Assembly: GCA_022241605.1 (NCBI GenBank)
Contig: JAKOMQ010000009.1
Span: forward strand, 62,001-126,000
DNA length: 64,000 nucleotides
Direction: 5' to 3'
Source of the DNA: Aquimonas sp.
Lineage (GTDB): Bacteria > Pseudomonadota > Gammaproteobacteria > Xanthomonadales > Xanthomonadaceae
Shown here: positions 20,630 through 29,636 of the stretch, piece by piece
Numbering within the stretch: position 1 is the first letter of the stretch
Layout: each line of letters begins with the position of its first letter
Notes under the pieces: generated by a model
Databases searched by the model: none
What the model was told of the DNA's origin: nothing
What the model saw: only the letters and a program-made list of their open reading frames with translations
Translations under genes and position numbers: made by a program

Positions 20630-21781
20630 ATGCGGCCAGTGCAGGAAGCGGACGTCGTTCTGGGCCAGCCACTGGCCAGCGCGGTGTTCGACATCGAAGG
20701 CAATCTGCTGCTGGAGCGCGGCCACGTGGTGCGCAGCGCGGCCACGCGCGCAGCCCTGCTGGCTCGTGGCCTCGTGCGTGAAGGCGCAGAGCCCGAGGCG
20801 GATGCGACGGACGACTCCACGACCCGCTTCGCGCAGGATGCGCCGCTGATGACTTCGCTGGTGATGCAGCGCAGCGTGTTCAACGGTATGCGCGCGCTGA
20901 TCGAGGCTCTGGACACGCTGCAGCCGCGTCTGCTGCGGGCCGCGTCGGGTGCCGTGCCTGCCCTGCAGAACCTGAACCACCTGGTCGGCCGCTATGCCGA
21001 GGAGGACGCGGATGCCGCACTGGCGGCCGCCCAGCTGGCGGATCCGGACGCAGGCTGGTGCGCACGCCCCCTGCACACCGCACTGCTGGTGCGGCTGCTG
21101 GCGCGCGCGGTGCAGCGCCCGGAACCTGAGATCGAAAGCCTCTCCATCGCTGCACTGAGCCTGGACCTGCTGCTGCTGCCGCAGGCGTCCACGCTGCGGC
21201 AGACGCTAGCGGCATCGGCCGGGCTGGAGCCTTACCGGCAGGAACAGCACCCGCTGCTGGCAGCCCACCTGCTGCGGCAGGCGGGGGTGGACGACCCGGT
21301 GTGGCTGGCAGCGGTGGAACAGCATCACGAGCGCCTCGACGGCGCCGGCAGTCCGCGTGGGCTGCACGCCGACGCGCTCTCGACCGGCACCCGCATCGTC
21401 ACCCTTGCCGACACCTACTGCAGCCTGATCCGGCCCAGCCCGGGGGATTCGGGCCTGCAGACCCGCGAGGCCCTGCGCAGCCTGTTCCTGGGCCGCGGCA
21501 GCGCGGTCGATGAGTCGCTCGTGGCGCTTTTCGTGAGGGAGGTTGGCCTGTATCCACCGGGCGGCCTGGTGCGGCTGGCGAGCGAGGAAGTGGCCTTGGT
21601 GTTCGCACGCGGCCGCAACACCGCCCAGCCCGAGGTGCGGCGACTGCTCAAATCCGACGCCCAACCCGACCCCGACCGCATCCGCCGCGACACCGCCGAT
21701 CCGCACTATGCCGTCAGCGAGGCGCTGCCAACGCTCAGCTATCGCGCCCTGCTGCGCGGGGTGGAACGGCTTTGGGATTGA
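20630..21781 (+). CDS. Degenerate HD-GYP-like signalling protein
   Basis: 383 residues. The N-terminal 60 residues resemble the DUF3391-like part in front of many HD-GYP domains (LASAVFDIEGNLLLERGHVV). The C-terminal half resembles HD-GYP: HHERLDGAGSPRGL (about residues 229-242), TRIVTLADTYCSLI, and RSLFLGRGSAVDESLVALFVREVGLYPPGGLVRL. The HD metal motif (HDIGK in active enzymes) is replaced by SLDLLLLPQA, and GYP reads GSP. It is therefore probably not an active c-di-GMP phosphodiesterase, but may bind a ligand or partner. Start ATG 20630 is preceded by GAGAGG. Confidence 0.75.
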   Translation: MRPVQEADVVLGQPLASAVFDIEGNLLLERGHVVRSAATRAALLARGLVREGAEPEADATDDSTTRFAQDAPLMTSLVMQRSVFNGMRALIEALDTLQPRLLRAASGAVPALQNLNHLVGRYAEEDADAALAAAQLADPDAGWCARPLHTALLVRLLARAVQRPEPEIESLSIAALSLDLLLLPQASTLRQTLAASAGLEPYRQEQHPLLAAHLLRQAGVDDPVWLAAVEQHHERLDGAGSPRGLHADALSTGTRIVTLADTYCSLIRPSPGDSGLQTREALRSLFLGRGSAVDESLVALFVREVGLYPPGGLVRLASEEVALVFARGRNTAQPEVRRLLKSDAQPDPDRIRRDTADPHYAVSEALPTLSYRALLRGVERLWD

Positions 21782-22247
21782 GTGCGCGAGCGCGAACTTT
21801 GCGTTGACCCCACGCAGCGAGCCATCAGGCCTGCCCCGCGCCGGTGAACTGTGCAGGCAGGCTTGCACGGGGCCACGCCGTCGCCGGCAAAGTCGCAGTC
21901 AGACGCTATTGATCCGCTGCCTGTAGCGCGCTGCAAAAGCTCTGATCAACTCCCTCCGGGCGCTGATCAGGGGTCATGTGTCCGGCGCCGGCCCGGAGCC
22001 GCTCGCGCCGAAGCATGCACTTGCGCGCTGGATTCGCGGGCGCGCCATCGATGACCCTCGAGAAGCTCCGATAAAGCAGAGTTTCTTCAGGGTAGTGATT
22101 CGTACTTGTCGGACAGTCGCTGCGAGCGGATTTGTGTGGCTGGCAAGGCCCGACGACGAGTCATGGCAGCACTATGGCGAGGAGGAGGAACGCTGACAGC
22201 CGCGCAAAGACGCCGCAGATACGTTCACTCAAGTGCGAATCACTGCA
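21782..22247. other. Gap without a recognisable gene
   Basis: 466 nt between convergent genes. A 72-codon frame is open at 21978-22196, but it shows no family, signal or ribosome-binding site. No strong terminator or repeat was found. It could hold the remains of a lost gene downstream of the ECF sigma factor; nothing in the sequence proves it. Confidence 0.3.
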
Positions 22248-22814
22248 CTAGGCGCCAGCGCTGAGCTGTCGACTGAGGAAGGCGCGGGCGAAGCGCAGGT
22301 CGCGGTCGACGGTGGCCTCGGAGACGGCCAGCACCCCTGCGATCTCGTCGCGGCTCATGCCGGCGAAGTAGCTCATCTCGACCGCTCGCGCGGTGCGCGG
22401 ATCCTGCTCGGCGAGTTGGGCCATGGCCTGGTCCAGCGCCAGCAGATCGACCTCGACACCACGGTCCTCTGCCTGCCGCTCGGCCGCACCCAGGGTCAGC
22501 ATGAGCGCGCCACCACCGCGCTTGGCGGCCAGCCGGGCACGCGCGTGGTCAACCAGCACCGCGCGCATCTGCAGGGCCGCCACGGCCAGAAAGTGAGCGC
22601 GGTTCTGCAGGTCGGGGTTGCCGCCCAGCATGCGCAGCAGAGCCTCGTGCACCAAGGCGGTGGGCTCCAGGCTGGCGACCGGGCCGGCGCCGGCAATGCG
22701 TCCTGCGGCCATCTTCCGCAGCAGGTCGTAGACCTCGGGAAGCAGGCGGTCGAGCGCGGCGCGGTCACCGCCGCGCCAGGCCTGCAGCAGGCCGGTAAGG
22801 TCCGTCTCCGCCAC
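22248..22814 (-). CDS. ECF-type sigma factor (TIGR02999-like)
   Basis: 188 residues. The N-terminal part (LLQAWRGGDRAALDRLLPEVYDLLRKMA, LEPTALVHEALLRMLG, FLAVAALQMRAVLVDHARARLAAKRGGG) is the signature of the ECF subgroup common in Lysobacterales and Planctomycetes. The C-terminal region 4 carries YFAGMSRDEIAGVLAVSEATVDRDLRFARAFL. Such sigmas are often followed by a serine/threonine kinase gene, but here none follows and 466 nt are empty. It begins 3 nt after the stop of the dicarboxylate symporter gene, so it is the last gene of a transport operon. Confidence 0.88.
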   Translation of the reverse strand: MAETDLTGLLQAWRGGDRAALDRLLPEVYDLLRKMAAGRIAGAGPVASLEPTALVHEALLRMLGGNPDLQNRAHFLAVAALQMRAVLVDHARARLAAKRGGGALMLTLGAAERQAEDRGVEVDLLALDQAMAQLAEQDPRTARAVEMSYFAGMSRDEIAGVLAVSEATVDRDLRFARAFLSRQLSAGA

Positions 22815-22817
22815 CGC

Positions 22818-24152
22818 CTAGACCTCGCGCACGGCCCCGTGCGCCCCGGAGGGGGCGGGACCGTCCTCGGCCGGCAGCATGTGGTCGTCGGTACCGATGG
22901 ACTTGGCCACCACCACGGAACCGACCAGGTCGCCTCCGACATTGACGGTAGTGCGGCACATATCAAGGAAACGGTCGACGCCAAGGATCAAGCCGATGCC
23001 CTCGGGCGGGATGCCGAACATGGCGAGGATCATCGCGATCACCGGCAGCGAGCCGCCGGGCACGCCGGCCGCACCGATCGCGCCGAGGATGCACAGCGCC
23101 AGGATGGTGACCTGCTGGAACAGATTGAGCTCGACTCCGAAGAACTGGGCCAGGAACAGCACGGTGACGCCCTCGAAGAGCGCGGTGCCGTTCATGTTGG
23201 CGGTGGCGCCCAGGGTGCAGACGAAGCGCGCCACCGGGCGCGGCACGCCGAGCCGCTCCTCGGCGCACTTCAGCGTGGTTGGAAGCGTCGCGCTGGAGGA
23301 GCTGGTGGAGAAGGCGGTGAGGATGGCCGGCTCGGCGCCCTTCAGGAACTTCAGGGGCGACATGCCGCCGAACACCCGCACCAGGATCGGGAACACCACG
23401 AAGAAGTGGATGCCCAGCGCCAGCACCACGGTGCCGACGTAGCGGGCGAGCTGCACCAGCACCTCGAAACCAAGCTTGGCGGTGATCCCGAACAGCAGGC
23501 AGGCGACCGCATAGGGTGCGAGCTGGATGATCCATCCGATCAGCTTCAGGCAGATGTCGTACACCCCCTGCACCGCGCCGGCAAAACTGCGGGTGCCGGG
23601 CGAACCAATCACGGTGGCGGCGATGCCGAACATGAGCGCGAAGAACATCACACCGATCAGATCGCCGTTGGCGGCCGAGGCGATCGGGTTGCGCGGCACG
23701 ATGTTGATCAGCAGGTCCATGCCCGACACTGCGCCACCGCGGGCGGCGATGTCGGCGGCGCGATCGGCGGATTCGGCCAGCAGGGTCTCGGCCACCTCTG
23801 GCGGCAGCCCGCGGCCGGGCTGGATCACGTTGACCGCGACCAGGCCAATGCTGACCGCGATCGCGGTGACCACGAGGATGTAGACCAGGGTGCGACCGCC
23901 AATGCGGCCCAGCGAGCGCGGATCGCCGATTTCGATGACCCCGAGCACCAGCGCCGAAAACACCAGCGGCACCACCAGCATGAACAGCAGGCGCAGGAAG
24001 ACCTGGCCTACCGGGTCGGTGACATAGCGGATCAGCGCAGCCAGCCAGCCGGCATCGGCGGCGTACAGATTGGCCAGCACGCCCGCGGTGATGCCCACCG
24101 CGAAGCCAATGGCCATCTTGGTGTGCAGCTGCATTCCACGGGTGGCTTGCAT
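22818..24152 (-). CDS. Dicarboxylate/amino acid:cation symporter (DAACS family)
   Basis: 444 residues, inner-membrane Na+- or H+-coupled carrier of the glutamate/C4-dicarboxylate family. Eight-helix topology with the re-entrant hairpin motif AFSTSSSSATLPTT, then GATANMNGTALFEGVTVLFLAQ and GGSLPVIAMILAMFGIPPEGIGLILGVDRFLDMCRTTVNVGGD, which hold the substrate and cation sites. The substrate cannot be fixed from sequence alone (glutamate, aspartate or C4-dicarboxylates). It starts 5 nt after the alanine symporter gene. Confidence 0.92.
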   Translation of the reverse strand: MQATRGMQLHTKMAIGFAVGITAGVLANLYAADAGWLAALIRYVTDPVGQVFLRLLFMLVVPLVFSALVLGVIEIGDPRSLGRIGGRTLVYILVVTAIAVSIGLVAVNVIQPGRGLPPEVAETLLAESADRAADIAARGGAVSGMDLLINIVPRNPIASAANGDLIGVMFFALMFGIAATVIGSPGTRSFAGAVQGVYDICLKLIGWIIQLAPYAVACLLFGITAKLGFEVLVQLARYVGTVVLALGIHFFVVFPILVRVFGGMSPLKFLKGAEPAILTAFSTSSSSATLPTTLKCAEERLGVPRPVARFVCTLGATANMNGTALFEGVTVLFLAQFFGVELNLFQQVTILALCILGAIGAAGVPGGSLPVIAMILAMFGIPPEGIGLILGVDRFLDMCRTTVNVGGDLVGSVVVAKSIGTDDHMLPAEDGPAPSGAHGAVREV

Positions 24153-24157
24153 CGGCT

Positions 24158-25888
24158 TCAGGCCTCCGGCTGCTGGCGGTAGTTGCGGAACTCGCCGGCG
24201 CGCAGGCGGGCGAAATAGCGGTCCATCTCACGCTTGACCACCGGCATCAGCAGGTACACGCCGATCAGGTTGGGGATGGCCATGATGAACAGCAGGGCGT
24301 CGGCGATATCGACCAGGCTCGACAGCTGCAGGGTGCAGCCGAGCACGGCGGTGCCCAGGTAGAAAAACTTGAACCCGTACAGCACGCCCTTGCTCTCGGC
24401 GGCGAGGAAGCTGGCCGCCTTGGCGCCGTAGTAGGCCCAGGTGATGGTGGTGGAGAACGCGAACAGCAGCACCGCGAAGGTCAGCACGTAGGGGAACCAG
24501 CTGACCACGCTGCCGAAGGCATTGGAGGTGAGCTGCACGCCGTCACCGCCGCCCTCGACCAGGTACTGGCCGGTGATGATGATCACCAGCGCGGTCATCG
24601 TGCAGATCACTACGGTATCGATGAACGGCTCCCACAGGGCGACGAAGCCCTCGGTGACCGGCTCGCGGGTCTTGACCGCGGAGTGCGCGATAGCCGCCGA
24701 GCCCAGGCCTGCCTCGTTGGAGAAGGCGGCGCGGCGGAAGCCGACGATCAGCGCGCCGATGATGCCGCCGACCGCGCCCTCGCCGGTGAAGGCGCCGGCG
24801 AAGATCGCACCGATCGCAGTCGGGATCTGGGTGAAGTGGCTGCCGATCACGAACAGGCAGCCCAGCACGTAGAGCAGGGCCATGGCCGGCACCAGCTTGG
24901 CGGTGACGCTGCCGATGCGGGTGATGCCGCCAATCACCACGGCGCCAGCCAGGCCCGCGTAAACAAGGCCGAACAGCAGGGCGTTGCCGGCCAAGGGGCC
25001 TTCGCTGCCGCCGGTCACGTTGAGCAACTGCGAGTAGGCCTGGTTGGCCTGGAACATGGCGCCGGCACCGATTGCGCCAAGCATGGCGCAGACCGCGAAA
25101 ATGATCGCCAGCTTCCAGCCGAACCACTTCATGCCGGGGTAGTTTTCGGCGATGCCGCGCGAGAGGTAGTACATGGGGCCGCCGGAGACAGTGCCGTCCG
25201 GCTTGACGATGCGGTACTTCACGCCCAGCGTGCACTCGACGAATTTGGTCGACATGCCAAGCAGGCCGGCCAGCACCATCCAGAAGGTCGCGCCCGGGCC
25301 GCCAATGGCGATCGCCACCGCGACGCCAGCGATGTTGCCCAAACCGACCGTGCCGGAGACCGCCGAGGTCAGGGCCTGGAAGTGGGTGACTTCACCCGGG
25401 CCGGCATCGCGCTTGCTGCTGTAGTCCCCGCGCAGCAGCTTGAAGCCGTGGACGAAGCCGCGGACGCTGACAAAGCGGAAATAGAAGGTGAACACCAGGG
25501 CGCCGAGGATCAGCCAGCCGACGATCAGCGGAAACCGGACCGGATCCTCATCGGTGCCACCGACCCGCACCGCGTAGAAGATGAAGTTGGAGACGTAATC
25601 CGCAACCGGGCGAATCGCCGCCTCAACGCGCGCATCCATACTCGGCTCGGCCTCGGCGCTTGGCGCCGCCATCTCGGCTACGGGCAATGCCGGTTCGACG
25701 GGCGCTGCCGGCGGCGCTTCGAAGCCCTCAGACACCACCAGCGGGTCGGCCTGCACGGCAGGCGACTCGGACTGGCCGAATGCGGCACCGGCGCAGAGGC
25801 TTGCCAGCAGGGACAAAAGGGCCAGCGCCGCGAGGCGACCAAGGCGAGCGGGCGCAGTACGGCATACGGTCAGATCAGGACAGGTCAT
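24158..25888 (-). CDS. Sodium:alanine/glycine symporter (AgcS family) with periplasmic N-terminal extension
   Basis: 576 residues. The core is a standard alanine/glycine:cation symporter: ALTSAVSGTVGLGNIAGVAVAIAIGGPGA, GGPMYYLSRG, FRRAAFSNEAGLGSAAIAHS and WAYYGAKAA. In front lies an unusual extension: a signal-peptide-like segment (LAALALLSLLASLCAGAAFG) and about 60 Pro/Ala/Glu-rich residues before the first core helix. ATG 25888 has GGGGGAG upstream, so the extension is real. First gene of the agcS-DAACS-sigma operon. Confidence 0.9.
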   Translation of the reverse strand: MTCPDLTVCRTAPARLGRLAALALLSLLASLCAGAAFGQSESPAVQADPLVVSEGFEAPPAAPVEPALPVAEMAAPSAEAEPSMDARVEAAIRPVADYVSNFIFYAVRVGGTDEDPVRFPLIVGWLILGALVFTFYFRFVSVRGFVHGFKLLRGDYSSKRDAGPGEVTHFQALTSAVSGTVGLGNIAGVAVAIAIGGPGATFWMVLAGLLGMSTKFVECTLGVKYRIVKPDGTVSGGPMYYLSRGIAENYPGMKWFGWKLAIIFAVCAMLGAIGAGAMFQANQAYSQLLNVTGGSEGPLAGNALLFGLVYAGLAGAVVIGGITRIGSVTAKLVPAMALLYVLGCLFVIGSHFTQIPTAIGAIFAGAFTGEGAVGGIIGALIVGFRRAAFSNEAGLGSAAIAHSAVKTREPVTEGFVALWEPFIDTVVICTMTALVIIITGQYLVEGGGDGVQLTSNAFGSVVSWFPYVLTFAVLLFAFSTTITWAYYGAKAASFLAAESKGVLYGFKFFYLGTAVLGCTLQLSSLVDIADALLFIMAIPNLIGVYLLMPVVKREMDRYFARLRAGEFRNYRQQPEA

Positions 25889-26046
25889 TCGGCTCCCCCG
25901 GGAACAGGATCAAGCAACTGCCGTGCGGCGGCGACGCCGACGGCGGTGCAGAGGCACGCGACGAGCACCGGACTCCCCCGCCCCGTCGCGTCAGCGCCGG
26001 ATGGTACACGAGCCGCCGCGGGCGCCCGCGCGCCGAAGGTCAGGCT

Positions 26047-27762
26047 TCACCGCGGCGGATACAGCGGCGGCAGGCCGTCGGAACCAGGCTCAGCAGACGA
26101 TGCAGTCGCGCCGCCAAACCGCGGCGGACGCCGAAAGGCGTGCTGCAGGGCCCGGCGCAGTTCCGGCAGCCCTGCCGCACTGCCCTCCGCGTAAAGATGC
26201 TGCTGCAGGCGCCGAACGGCGGCGGCCTGGTCCGGCTCGATCAGGGCCGCAGCCAGTGCGTCCAGACTGGCGGCGAGCCCGCGCCCGCGAGCCAGCGCGC
26301 GCAGGGCCTCGGCCATTTCCGAAGGGGTGCCGCTGCGAAGTGCCTGCGCCAGCGGCGGGCCGGCCTGGGGCGGCATGGCGGCCTCGTCGCCCGCACTGCG
26401 CCTCAGCCAGGCGATGAGTGGCAGGCCCAGGGCACCGTGCCGCCAAAGCAGCCACAGGCAAAGCATCAGGATCGCCGCCTGCAGCAGGCTGGCCGCCCGC
26501 CACAGAGGATTGACACCCACCCCGATCGCAGGCGCCGCGCCTGCGGAGCCAATCGCCGACAGCGGCCGCGCCGCCGCAGGCACATCGGCATCAACCGCGC
26601 CGGGTGCGGCCAGCACTTGAAAACGGCGCGCGGGGATCCGCGCCTGCCGCGGCGCATCGGCGGCCGTGTCCCACCACTCCAGCACCTGCTCGGGCAGCTC
26701 CAGCACCCCGGCCCGGGTCGGCACCAGGGCAAAGCCGCGGCTGCGCTCGCCCTCCAGCCCGCGCGGACCCTCCCGCGTGGCGCTGGCTTCCTGATCGGGG
26801 TAGAGCTCGGCGCCGGGCACTGGCGCCAGCCGCAGTTCCGGCAACTGCTCGGCCGCCAGGCCACGGGCGGACAGTCGCAGGTTGAGGGTGATCGGCTCGC
26901 CGACCCGGATCTCGGCCTCGGCCCCGGTCTGCAGTCGATAGTCCAGCTCCAGCGCCGGCAGCCAGGGCTCGCCGCCGGCCGCCGGGCGTGGGCGCACTTC
27001 CAGTATCCGGGCCTCCGCAGCGGCCGACACGGTGCTGCCCGGATCCAGCATTCGGCTGCCGCTGCGGCCGGTGAGCGCGCGCCCGCGGAAGCGCGGGCCG
27101 GGAATCTCGAGCGTGCCGCTGGCCTGTGGCAGCAGGGCATAGCGGCGCTCGATGACGTTGTAGCGACGGCCCCCGGCGTCGCGGGTGTAGGTGGCGTCAC
27201 CGCCGAGCCGGCGCAGCTCCGCGCCCGGCACCTGCGGCTCGTCGAGCTGGCCCTCCAGCAGGGCGACGGCGTAGAGCAGCCGCAGGGTGTAGACCACCTG
27301 CCGCTGCACATAAGGCTGATCGGTGCTGATCTCGACCTCCAGCAGCACGTCGTCACCGACGCCAGGAGCAGGCCGCTCCGGCGGCAGCACGGTCAGCCGC
27401 AGGGGCTCGGTCCGGCCGCCATGGACTTCGAGCGGCGGAATCCCGATCACGCCCTCCTCCAGCGGCTCCAGCAGCACGCCCCACAGGGTCTGGCTGCGGC
27501 GCTGACCGTTGACGATGCTGACCTGGGTGCTGCTGGAACTGCCGAGCACGCGGAAGCTGGAGGCCAGTGGCCCAAGGTCGGGCTCGGCGCCGCCGATCTG
27601 GCTGGACTCGATATTCAGCGTGACCGTCTCGCCGAGACGGATGCTGTCGCGGTCGAGGAAGGCCCGCACCGGCGGCTCGTTCGCGAGTGCCGGACTGACC
27701 AGCCCGAGCAGCAGCACCAGCAGTGCGACGACGCGCGAGGGTGGGAAACGACTGGAGTTCAT
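26047..27762 (-). CDS. batD: BatD-like oxygen-tolerance protein
   Basis: 571 residues. Signal peptide (VVALLVLLLGLVSPALA) is followed by Ig-like BatD repeats (VRAFLDRDSIRLGETVTLNIESS, PLEVHGGRTEPLRLTVLPP, VEISTDQPYVQRQVVYTLRLLY). A late transmembrane segment (LLQAAILMLCLWLLWR) and a cytosolic helical tail come last. It is the last gene of the moxR-bat operon and overlaps the preceding gene by 4 nt. Bat proteins form a membrane-associated MoxR/VWA system; in Bacteroides they affect oxygen tolerance, and their molecular task is not settled. Confidence 0.88.
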   Translation of the reverse strand: MNSSRFPPSRVVALLVLLLGLVSPALANEPPVRAFLDRDSIRLGETVTLNIESSQIGGAEPDLGPLASSFRVLGSSSSTQVSIVNGQRRSQTLWGVLLEPLEEGVIGIPPLEVHGGRTEPLRLTVLPPERPAPGVGDDVLLEVEISTDQPYVQRQVVYTLRLLYAVALLEGQLDEPQVPGAELRRLGGDATYTRDAGGRRYNVIERRYALLPQASGTLEIPGPRFRGRALTGRSGSRMLDPGSTVSAAAEARILEVRPRPAAGGEPWLPALELDYRLQTGAEAEIRVGEPITLNLRLSARGLAAEQLPELRLAPVPGAELYPDQEASATREGPRGLEGERSRGFALVPTRAGVLELPEQVLEWWDTAADAPRQARIPARRFQVLAAPGAVDADVPAAARPLSAIGSAGAAPAIGVGVNPLWRAASLLQAAILMLCLWLLWRHGALGLPLIAWLRRSAGDEAAMPPQAGPPLAQALRSGTPSEMAEALRALARGRGLAASLDALAAALIEPDQAAAVRRLQQHLYAEGSAAGLPELRRALQHAFRRPPRFGGATASSAEPGSDGLPPLYPPR

Positions 27763-29636
27763 GGTGGATCGCCCTCGCGCTGGCGGCGCTGGTGTTCGAG
27801 CTGGAACTTGCGGCGCAGCAGGCCGCCGGGGTCGTCGGGCACGCGCCGGAGCAGCTGCTCCAGCGACTGCTGGCGCTCGGCTTCGGCGCGCTCGGCGGGA
27901 TCGGGCTCCGGCAGCGGCTGGCGCTGATCCTCCTCGCCGGCTTCGTCGAGCGCCTGCTGCATGGCTTCGCGAAAGGCTTCGGCGCTGGCCTGCTCCTGCT
28001 CGGCATCGCCGTCGGCGGCTGGCTGCGGCGCCTCGTCGGCGCTGTCCTCGCCCGGCTCGGACTCGCTGCCCTGCTGCTGCGCCGGATCCTCCTCGGGCGG
28101 CGCCTGCTGCGGGCTGCCCTGCCCGTCGGCGCCGGGTTCGCCCTGCTCGCCTTCCGCAGGCTCACTGTCTGGCTGGCCTGACTCGCCGGACTCGCCCGGA
28201 TCGCCTTCGCCCTCCTGCGGCTGCGGTGGCTGCTCGCGCAGCCAGGCCTCGACCGCCTCGATGTTGGCGGCGGCATCGGCATGTGCGGGCTCGCGCAGCT
28301 GTGCGTCGCGCCAGGCCGCCAGCGCGCCCTGCCAGTCCTGCTGGGCCGCCAGCGCGTTGCCGCGGTTGTAATGCGCGCGGGCGTCGTCGGCTTCGGCGAA
28401 CGAGGCCGCGGCATCGGCCGCCCGCCCGGCGCGGAACTCGGCGGCGCCGCGCAGGTCGGGATCGCGCGCCAGCGCAGCGGCGCGCTCGGGCTCTCCGGCC
28501 TGCAGAGCTTCCCATGCCTGACGCTCTCGACGCTGCCACAGGTCCCGCCAGAACTGGCCAAGCCCTCCAACCTCGGTCGACACCGTGGCAGCGGGCGTCG
28601 CCGCCAGCGCCGGCGCCGGCGCCAACGGCAGCACCAGCAGGGCCAGGGGCAGCGCCAGCAGCCAACCCCGACGCGCGGCAAGCGCCACCAGCGGCAGCAG
28701 CAGGAGCAACAGCATCGGGCCTTCGTCGCGCAGCCGCATCAGGGCCGCCGGGCCGACCGCCAGGGCGGCCTCGCCGACTGGATTCAGCAGGCCCAGCGCG
28801 GCGAGGTCGCTGCTGTCGCTGGCAAAGCGGGCGTAGCGGCCGCCGCCGGCATCCGCCAGCGCCTGCAGCGCGGGCTCGTCCAGCCGCGGTAGGCGGATTG
28901 CTCCCTGGGCATCGCGCAGGAAACCGCCACCCGCGGCCGGCACCGGTGCACCTTCCGGCGTACCCAGGCCCAGCACATGCACTCGCAGACCCGCCGCCTG
29001 CGCGGCGGCGGCCGCGGCACGTGCGGGCGCGCCGGCGCTGTCGGTGAGCAGCAGCAGTTCGCCCTGCGCCAGCCCCGCATCTCGCAGCAGGCGCTGGGCC
29101 AGCACGATGGCGCGCTCAGGGCGCTGGCCCGGCACCGGCATCAGGCTGGGATCGAGCGCCGTCAGCAGGCCGTCAAGAGTGGCGGCGTCATCGGTCAAAG
29201 GTGCCACCACGAAGGCATCCCCGGCATAGACCAACAGCGCCGTCTGGCCATCGCTGCGTTCGCGCACCAGATCGGCCAGCTTGAAGCGGGCGCGGCTCAG
29301 GCGATCCGGGCGCAGGTCGGCGGCGCGCACCGAGGCCGACAGGTCCAGCGCCAGCACCAGCGGCGCCTCGCGCCGCAGCAGCGGCGCCGGTTCGCTACGC
29401 CAGGCCGGCCCGGCCAGAACCAGCAGGGCGAACACCAGGCCCAGCGTCAGCAGCAGCTCCGGCAGCAGCGGTGCGCGAGCACCGGGGCGCGCCTGCGCCA
29501 ACAGCAGGGGCGCGTCGACCACGGATCGCCACGGATCCTCGCGCCGCCGCGAGAGCACGCGCAGGGCCAGTAAGAGGGCGGGCAGCGGCAGCAACCAGAG
29601 CCAGGCTGGACGCAGGAACTCCAGGCTTTCGATCAT
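27759..29636 (-). CDS. VWA and TPR domain protein (BatB/BatC fusion)
   Basis: 625 residues. Two N-terminal membrane helices (LWLLPLPALLLAL, LLTLGLVFALLVLAG) lead to a von Willebrand A domain with an intact MIDAS DLSAS and LLLTDSAGAP. Another two helices follow (MLLLLLLPLVALAARRGWLLALPLALLVLPLAPAPALA). A TPR part (WQALQAGEPERAAAL, ARAHYNRGNALAAQQDWQGALAAWRDA) precedes an acidic Gln/Glu/Pro/Ser tail of about 150 residues. In other bacteria the VWA (BatB) and TPR (BatC) parts can be separate genes, so this is a fusion. Start ATG 29636 overlaps the batA stop (ATGA). Confidence 0.85.
   Translation of the reverse strand: MIESLEFLRPAWLWLLPLPALLLALRVLSRRREDPWRSVVDAPLLLAQARPGARAPLLPELLLTLGLVFALLVLAGPAWRSEPAPLLRREAPLVLALDLSASVRAADLRPDRLSRARFKLADLVRERSDGQTALLVYAGDAFVVAPLTDDAATLDGLLTALDPSLMPVPGQRPERAIVLAQRLLRDAGLAQGELLLLTDSAGAPARAAAAAAQAAGLRVHVLGLGTPEGAPVPAAGGGFLRDAQGAIRLPRLDEPALQALADAGGGRYARFASDSSDLAALGLLNPVGEAALAVGPAALMRLRDEGPMLLLLLLPLVALAARRGWLLALPLALLVLPLAPAPALAATPAATVSTEVGGLGQFWRDLWQRRERQAWEALQAGEPERAAALARDPDLRGAAEFRAGRAADAAASFAEADDARAHYNRGNALAAQQDWQGALAAWRDAQLREPAHADAAANIEAVEAWLREQPPQPQEGEGDPGESGESGQPDSEPAEGEQGEPGADGQGSPQQAPPEEDPAQQQGSESEPGEDSADEAPQPAADGDAEQEQASAEAFREAMQQALDEAGEEDQRQPLPEPDPAERAEAERQQSLEQLLRRVPDDPGGLLRRKFQLEHQRRQREGDPP

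Noticed and set aside
21978-22196. Small 72-codon gene in the gap
   Set aside because: No ribosome-binding site, signal, or recognisable domain.
22233-24182. A 649-codon plus-strand frame opposite the symporter and sigma genes
   Set aside because: Antisense shadow with biased composition (His/Gln/Asp/Glu) and no motif.
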